In this document: positions 18,802 to 22,453 of the stretch, piece after piece
Numbering within the stretch: the first letter of the stretch is position 1
Layout of the letters: each line of letters begins with the position of its first letter
From: a virus
Reading direction: 5' to 3' (one strand)
Length of the DNA stretch: 22,453 nucleotides
Virus record (IMG/VR): IMGVR_UViG_3300030329_006207
Span: 1-22,453 of that record
Position numbers and translations under genes: made by a program
The notes under the pieces: model-generated
The model's database searches: none
What the model saw: the letters and a program-made list of their open reading frames with translations, nothing else
Told to the model about the DNA's origin: nothing

Positions 18802-18990
18802 ATGAAAAAACTAGCTATTTTATTTTTAGTAGGAGGGTCTCTCCTGTTGTCAAGTTGTAGCAGTACTAGACATTCTGCATCAGTTGCCTGGCCTGAATAT
18901 AGCCCGTTTAGAATACCAACAGGGATCAGGGTACCAGTTATTACCCCGCCACATATTACAATACCATACCATAAACTTTGGCACTATTGA
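18802..18990 (+). CDS. Small phage lipoprotein, possible outer-membrane spanin
   Basis: 62 residues. The lipoprotein signal peptide MKKLAILFLVGGSLLLSSC places the lipobox cysteine at 19 (L-S-S-C). The mature 44 residues are proline-rich (WPEYSPFRIPTGIRVPVITP), like Rz1-type outer-membrane spanin subunits, which join the inner and outer membranes during lysis. It starts 11 bases after the 28-residue gene. No obvious inner-membrane partner with a coiled coil is nearby, so a host-interaction lipoprotein is the alternative. Confidence 0.65.
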   Translation: MKKLAILFLVGGSLLLSSCSSTRHSASVAWPEYSPFRIPTGIRVPVITPPHITIPYHKLWHY

Positions 18991-18998
18991 TAAAAATT

Positions 18999-19160
18999 AT
19001 GTTTAGGTATATTACACTTTTAATTGCGTTGTCTCTTACTTCCTGTGTTACAAATTGGCAGAGAAATAGAAAGCTTAACGAGGAGATTATCGAAAAATAT
19101 TTAATAGCCCCCATGGCTGCAGAGAGTATTAAGTGCTCTACTGCTCCTGTAGTAAAATGA
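18999..19160 (+). CDS. Second small lipoprotein
   Basis: 53 residues from ATG 18999. The frame opens at an earlier TTG-type codon, but the signal peptide MFRYITLLIALSLTSC fits the start here, with lipobox L-T-S-C at 16. The mature part is short and helical (NWQRNRKLNEEIIEKYLIAP). It ends overlapping the next gene (ATGA). Together with the preceding lipoprotein it could be part of the lysis set; a spanin role is inference. Confidence 0.6.
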   Translation: MFRYITLLIALSLTSCVTNWQRNRKLNEEIIEKYLIAPMAAESIKCSTAPVVK

Positions 19161-19285
19161 TTATTAACATAATAAAACTAACCAGCATGTCCATCCTCGC
19201 AGTTCTTCTTTTTTTATCAGTAATAGCTGCACTGGTTGCGTTTATGATATTTGGTACTATCTTTCTTGGATGTGGACCATATTAG
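19157..19285 (+). CDS. Tiny hydrophobic membrane protein
   Basis: 42 residues, largely one long hydrophobic segment (MSILAVLLFLSVIAALVAFM then IFGTIFLGCGPY) after a short polar start (MIINIIKLTS). Overlaps the lipoprotein stop by 4 bases. Its stop overlaps the class B box region of the lysozyme gene. It could be a second holin, antiholin or pinholin-like peptide given its place just before lysozyme; that is inference from position. Confidence 0.5.
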   Translation: MIINIIKLTSMSILAVLLFLSVIAALVAFMIFGTIFLGCGPY

Positions 19286-19286
19286 T

Positions 19287-19294
19287 ATTAAATA
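19287..19294 (+). promoter_or_regulatory. Class B-like promoter for lysozyme
   Basis: ATTAAATA, five bases before ATG 19300. The spacing rule selects this ATG over the out-of-frame ATG at 19296. Confidence 0.5.
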
Positions 19295-19299
19295 TATGA

Positions 19300-20112
19300 A
19301 TGACGGAACAGTTTGATGAAGGCGTGAAAGAGATCTTATTGAGCTTATTATCATTAGGGGCAACTGCATATGAAACGAGCTATTTGGTTGATCTTCTAAA
19401 AGACCGTCCAGAGCCTATAGAACAAAAAATTGATGCAGTAAAGCAAGCAGATAATATTATAATTTCTCCGTCGTTTAATAAAGCAGCAGAAGAGGTAATA
19501 GATAAGTTAGAGGATCAGCCACCTGAAGCAAAAGTTAGGAGAGTTACTAAAACGAGACCTGTACAGGATGTACCGCCTGACGAATCTAGAGCTAAATCTG
19601 ATTCGCGAATTAAATCACTAGCAGGTGACTTAATTAAGCCGTCAGAAATTTATGGTACAGATATAAACCATCCAAAGAATAAGAAATTCTTAGCTCCGTA
19701 TACAGATGATGTTGGTATATATACCATAGGGATAGGTCATAAAATAGGAGACGGTACAGTAGCTGCAAAAAATAACTGGATAAAAAAGCATGGCAGTTCT
19801 ATTACTCCGCAGTTTGCTGAGAATCTATTTGATAAACAATTAGATTATCACTTAAATAGAGTAAAGGAAATTTTTGGAGCAACATTTAATGATATTTCTG
19901 ATGAGCAGGCAGCTGTGATAGTAGATATTAGCTACAGAGGCGATCTTTTACCGGGGATGGATTGGGTGAAATTATTACGGCAGGGCAAAAATACTGAAGC
20001 AGCTGTTGAATACTTGGATCATAAAGAATACAAAAAGCGGAAAAAGAGGGGTAGAGATGGAGTGGTAAAGAGAATGGAGCGTAATGCTGAAATATTAGCT
20101 GGGAGAGCATAG
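19300..20112 (+). CDS. GH24 (T4-type) lysozyme with N-terminal extension
   Basis: 270 residues. Residues 1-105 are an extension with a moderately hydrophobic start (EILLSLLSLGATAYETSYLV), then charged, linker-like sequence. The lysozyme domain spans about 107-268: GDLIKPSE (candidate catalytic E116), TDDVGIYTIGIGH (D136 and T142 correspond to T4 D20 and T26), then HGSSITPQFAENLF, DISDEQAAVIVDISYRGD and GVVKRMERNAEI at the C-terminus. The gap between E116 and D136 is about 11 residues longer than in T4 lysozyme, so a loop is inserted. It cleaves peptidoglycan glycan strands. No classical signal peptide, so release through a holin, or incorporation in the virion, is likely. Confidence 0.85.
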   Translation: MTEQFDEGVKEILLSLLSLGATAYETSYLVDLLKDRPEPIEQKIDAVKQADNIIISPSFNKAAEEVIDKLEDQPPEAKVRRVTKTRPVQDVPPDESRAKSDSRIKSLAGDLIKPSEIYGTDINHPKNKKFLAPYTDDVGIYTIGIGHKIGDGTVAAKNNWIKKHGSSITPQFAENLFDKQLDYHLNRVKEIFGATFNDISDEQAAVIVDISYRGDLLPGMDWVKLLRQGKNTEAAVEYLDHKEYKKRKKRGRDGVVKRMERNAEILAGRA

Positions 20113-20113
20113 G

Positions 20114-20293
20114 ATGAAAAAGTTCAAAGATTACTTTCAAAATAAAATAGACAAGGTGCCTACTTGGTTAGCTGAGCTGAGAAAATTAAAAAAGAAAAAG
20201 GCAGATCTTGATGGAGATCCTGTAGACAATGAAAGTGGTGATCATTCATCAACAGAGAGATTAGGAGACGGTGAAGATGGTAAAGTAGGATAA
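20114..20293 (+). CDS. Small highly charged protein downstream of lysozyme
   Basis: 59 residues: a basic amphipathic helix (MKKFKDYFQNKIDKVPTWLA, ELRKLKKKKADL) followed by an acidic Gly/Asp-rich tail (DGDPVDNESGDHSS, GDGEDGKVG). No family recognised. Starts one base after the lysozyme stop, and a class B box overlaps its stop. Probably co-transcribed with lysozyme. Confidence 0.55.
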   Translation: MKKFKDYFQNKIDKVPTWLAELRKLKKKKADLDGDPVDNESGDHSSTERLGDGEDGKVG

Positions 20294-20300
20294 CTAAATA
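20293..20300 (+). promoter_or_regulatory. Class B promoter
   Basis: ACTAAATA, five bases before ATG 20306. The stretch CTAAATAATAATATG is nearly the same as the site before 14420 on the other strand. Confidence 0.55.
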
Positions 20301-20305
20301 ATAAT

Positions 20306-20620
20306 ATGTATAATTTCGATAAAGAGGTCACAAAAATACTTAATGAATCACGTCTACAGTATGAATTTGACGTTGAATTTAATGAGGTTGCGCGGCAGGT
20401 AGAAAACTTATTTAAATGGCTTATGAGTGAAGCTAACATACAAGGAGAGCGCATTATGAATGGAGTGCACTTTAAGATGAGTCAGATTAATAACGGACCT
20501 GTTAATTTAGAAATTTTAAATATAAACTTAGCTAATGATCCTGTGTTTGGTCAGTATGTTGATATGATTGAAAAGACACAGGCGCAGCTTCAGAAAAAAT
20601 ATGGAATAGATCCTGAATAA
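20306..20620 (+). CDS. Unknown late-type protein
   Basis: 104 residues. A charged helical N-terminal half (FDKEVTKILNESRLQYEFDV, EVARQVENLFKWLMSEANIQ), a beta-like centre (VHFKMSQINNGPVNLEILNI) and a helical end with EKTQAQLQKKYGIDPE. It resembles small structural or assembly proteins of T4-like phages in style, but no family can be named. The class B box and position suggest late expression. The next gene begins after one base. Confidence 0.6.
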   Translation: MYNFDKEVTKILNESRLQYEFDVEFNEVARQVENLFKWLMSEANIQGERIMNGVHFKMSQINNGPVNLEILNINLANDPVFGQYVDMIEKTQAQLQKKYGIDPE

Positions 20621-20621
20621 T

Positions 20622-20978
20622 ATGTACGAATACTATGCAGAACTAAGAAGAGTGGTAGATGGTGATACAGTAGATGTAGCCATTGATTGTGGGTTTAATG
20701 TTCACATTAAAGAGCGTGTGAGATTAAAGGGTATTAACGCCCCGGAGAGTCGAACTAGAGATCTTGAAGAGAAAAAGAGAGGTTTAGCAGCTAAGGAGCG
20801 GTTAATAGATATATTAACTTCATTTGGTGATAAATTTATCATCAAGACATCAATTGATAAAAAAGGAAAGTTTGGAAGATTGCTTGGTGAGCTAGTCAGT
20901 AAAGACGGGCAACAAAATGCCAATCAAATGCTTTTAGAGGAGGGGCATGCTGTAGAGTATCATGGAGGTAAGCGATGA
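20622..20978 (+). CDS. Thermonuclease (staphylococcal nuclease-like, SNc)
   Basis: 118 residues, a minimal SNc domain without signal peptide. VDGDT (12-16) supplies the first calcium-binding Asp, RLKGINAPE (34-42) corresponds to RLLIDTPE with the catalytic Arg and Glu, and KFGRLLGEL (83-91) contains the second catalytic Arg (R86). The position of S. aureus D40 is Asn (N39), a substitution also seen in other family members. It cleaves DNA or RNA with Ca2+. It overlaps the DUF1501 gene by 4 bases (ATGA), tying that host-like gene to a phage operon. Role in the phage unknown; host nucleic-acid breakdown or packaging support is possible. Confidence 0.85.
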   Translation: MYEYYAELRRVVDGDTVDVAIDCGFNVHIKERVRLKGINAPESRTRDLEEKKRGLAAKERLIDILTSFGDKFIIKTSIDKKGKFGRLLGELVSKDGQQNANQMLLEEGHAVEYHGGKR

Positions 20979-22396
20979 AGCCTACAAATACATTTTGTGG
21001 CCAGACTAGAAGAGATTTTCTCCACACAGTTGGAGGAGCATTCCCATCTCTAGCTCTTACAGGAATGTTAGCTAATGATAGTTTAGCTAATCCGCTTCCA
21101 ACTAAATCACAGATTAAGCCTGGTAAAGCTAAGTCTGTTATCTTCTTGTTTATGTATGGTGGTCCTAGTCATGTAGATACATTTGATTTTAAACCAGAGC
21201 TGTACAGATTAAACGATAAAACTATCGATGTTAAAACGTTTGGTAGAGGAGGAAAGAAAAATAAAGGTAGAGTGGTAGGTCCAAAATGGGACTTTAAACC
21301 ATATGGACAGAGCGGTAAGATGATATCAGATCTATTTCCCAATGTAGGTTCAATGGCAGATGATATTTCTTTTATTCATTCAATGGAAGCTGACTCCCCT
21401 ATTCATGGATCAGCTATGCTTATGATGAATAGTGGTTCATTAATAAGCGGTAAACCTTCTCTAGGCTCTTGGGTTAACTATGGGTTAGGATCGGTTAACG
21501 AAAACTTGCCCGGGTATGTTGTAATGTTAGATCAAACAGGAGGACCTATCTCTGGAGCAAAAAATTGGACCTCGGGATACATGCCAGCTAGCTATGCAGG
21601 TACAGTATTTAGATCACAAGGTGACCCTATTTTAAATTTAAAAAATAGTAAGGGAATGGGGTTCAGCGAACAACGGTCAATAATAGACTCGCTGAATAAG
21701 CTCAATACATTACATTTACAAGATAGAAAATATCAACCTGATTTAACTTCTAGAATTGACAGCTATGAATTAGCGTATAGGATGCAGATAGAAGCTCCTG
21801 AAGCCATTGATGTTGATAAAGAGCCTCAGCACATTAAAGACCTTTACGGGTTAGATGGTACGCGGACAGATGACTTTGCGCGTAAGATGATACTTGCAAG
21901 AAGATTAGTAGAGAGGGGAGTCAGATTTATTCAAGTATACTCTGGTGGAGCGCACAACGATTCTAACTGGGATGCCCATGGAGACTTAAAGAAAAACCAT
22001 GACTATCATGCAGGTAGAACAGATAAACCAATTGCAGGTCTGCTCAAAGATCTAAAGCAAAGAGGGTTATTAGATGAAACTATAGTTGTATGGGGTGGAG
22101 AGTTTGGAAGACAACCTACAGCAGAGTATGCAAAGGGTACAGGGAGAGATCATAACGCATATGGCTTTACAATGTGGATGGCCGGTGGTGGCCTAAAAGG
22201 AGGTACTAGCGTTGGTCAAACAGATGAGTTAGGCAGCAGAGCTGTTGAAAATAGATACCAGGTTAAGAACTTACACGCTACTATCTTAACTCAATTAGGA
22301 CTAGATCCTAATGAGCTTAGTTACTTCTTCAACGGGTTAGATCAAAAGCTAGTTGGCGTTGAAGGCGCTGACGTAATAGAAGAAATTATAGCATAA
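20975..22396 (+). CDS. DUF1501 protein with Tat signal, host-derived
   Basis: 473 residues, the usual length. The Tat signal has TRRDFL (11-16), then a hydrophobic stretch and ANDSLANP. The body contains the alkaline-phosphatase-superfamily pattern of DUF1501: LFMYGGPSHVDTFDFKPEL, SMEADSPIHGSAMLM, VYSGGAHNDSNWDAHGD, VVWGGEFGRQP and GTGRDHNAYGF, with conserved Asp/His likely to bind metal. Known DUF1501 proteins are exported and abundant in Planctomycetota and Verrucomicrobiota; substrates are mostly unproven (sulfatase or phosphatase-like). Unusually for this window it has a Shine-Dalgarno (GGAGG six bases before ATG). Overlaps the nuclease gene by 4 bases, so it is not a chance assembly joint. 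Confidence 0.92.
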   Translation: MKPTNTFCGQTRRDFLHTVGGAFPSLALTGMLANDSLANPLPTKSQIKPGKAKSVIFLFMYGGPSHVDTFDFKPELYRLNDKTIDVKTFGRGGKKNKGRVVGPKWDFKPYGQSGKMISDLFPNVGSMADDISFIHSMEADSPIHGSAMLMMNSGSLISGKPSLGSWVNYGLGSVNENLPGYVVMLDQTGGPISGAKNWTSGYMPASYAGTVFRSQGDPILNLKNSKGMGFSEQRSIIDSLNKLNTLHLQDRKYQPDLTSRIDSYELAYRMQIEAPEAIDVDKEPQHIKDLYGLDGTRTDDFARKMILARRLVERGVRFIQVYSGGAHNDSNWDAHGDLKKNHDYHAGRTDKPIAGLLKDLKQRGLLDETIVVWGGEFGRQPTAEYAKGTGRDHNAYGFTMWMAGGGLKGGTSVGQTDELGSRAVENRYQVKNLHATILTQLGLDPNELSYFFNGLDQKLVGVEGADVIEEIIA

Positions 22397-22399
22397 ATA
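22392..22399 (+). promoter_or_regulatory. Class B (T4-late-like) promoter
   Basis: CATAAATA overlapping the DUF1501 stop, five bases before GTG 22405. Identical in box, spacing and start codon to the site before 16033. Confidence 0.65.
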
Positions 22400-22404
22400 T
22401 TGTT

Positions 22405-22453
22405 GTGAATAGACGACAGTTTTTACGCGTAAATGGAGCACTAGCAACGCTTC
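22405..22453 (+). CDS. Start of a second Tat-exported protein, cut by window edge
   Basis: Only about 16 residues are visible: MNRRQFLRVNGALATL, a Tat signal start (R-R-Q-F-L-R followed by a hydrophobic run). Such starts are typical of DUF1501, DUF1552 and sulfatase-like exported proteins; which one cannot be told. GTG start placed by the class B box five bases upstream. With the preceding gene it forms a pair of Tat-exported proteins under phage control. Confidence 0.65.
   Translation, partial: MNRRQFLRVNGALATL

Noticed and set aside
20975-22453. Window as a host chromosome segment or a chimeric assembly because of host-type genes
   Set aside because: DUF1501 overlaps a phage-type nuclease gene by four bases, and the phage late box precedes the next gene; composition and packing are continuous.

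Overview
The window looks like part of a lytic, T4-like tailed phage genome from a marine environment. It is AT-rich and densely packed, with many start/stop overlaps. It has three tRNA genes, a lysozyme, a probable holin, a DUF932 protein, a PD-(D/E)XK nuclease and promoters resembling the T4 late promoter. Four genes look borrowed from a bacterium of the Planctomycetota/Verrucomicrobiota type: a DUF1501 protein with a Tat signal, the start of a second Tat protein, a membrane-anchored squalene-cyclase/prenyltransferase-repeat protein, and a secreted protein like those of Verrucomicrobiota. The host is therefore inferred to belong to that superphylum. This is inference; no host marker gene is present.

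Layout. 1-259 (-): probable holin, cut by the window edge. 311-1961 (+): nuclease, 2OG-Fe(II) oxygenase and a small acidic protein. 2000-7930 (+): an eight-gene run with overlaps or gaps of only 1-2 bases, comprising GMP reductase, a UDP-rhamnose-type epimerase/reductase, GDP-fucose synthase, GDP-mannose 4,6-dehydratase, a TagD-like nucleotidyltransferase, a possible glycosyltransferase and a glucose 4,6-dehydratase. It could make GDP-L-fucose and a rhamnose nucleotide from host GDP-mannose and (d)TDP/UDP-glucose. 7934-8404 (-): late-type unknown gene. 8453-10895 (+): small early/middle-type genes, including an HExxH protein, DUF932 and a zinc-ribbon protein. 10892-14420 (-): late-type cluster with a PcfJ-like/leucine-rich-repeat protein, a tiny membrane protein, the prenyltransferase-repeat protein and a gene interrupted by an in-frame TGA. 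14453-15982 (+): tRNA-Arg, tRNA-Met/Ile2 and tRNA-Leu interleaved with small genes. 16033-17142 (+): late-type secreted protein. 17165-18695 (+): small unknown genes. 18704-20293 (+): four tiny membrane proteins or lipoproteins, lysozyme and a small charged protein. 20306-22453 (+): unknown protein, thermonuclease, DUF1501 protein and the beginning of another Tat-exported protein.

Regulation is the most striking feature. Two promoter families are visible by eye. Class A is AAGGAACT-N4-TATAATA with an almost fixed 4-base gap (13 sites, three of them variants), and it precedes small early/middle-type genes and the tRNA operon. Class B is (C/T)ATAAATA followed by exactly five bases and then ATG or GTG in six of eight sites. 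It resembles the T4 late box and precedes lysis, surface and host-derived genes on both strands. In both classes the expected transcription start falls on or within a few bases of the start codon, and Shine-Dalgarno sequences are nearly absent. Leaderless or near-leaderless translation is therefore likely. Promoter positions also correct several gene starts.

No CRISPR array, insertion sequence or integrase was seen. No stretch longer than 300 bases lacks a gene.
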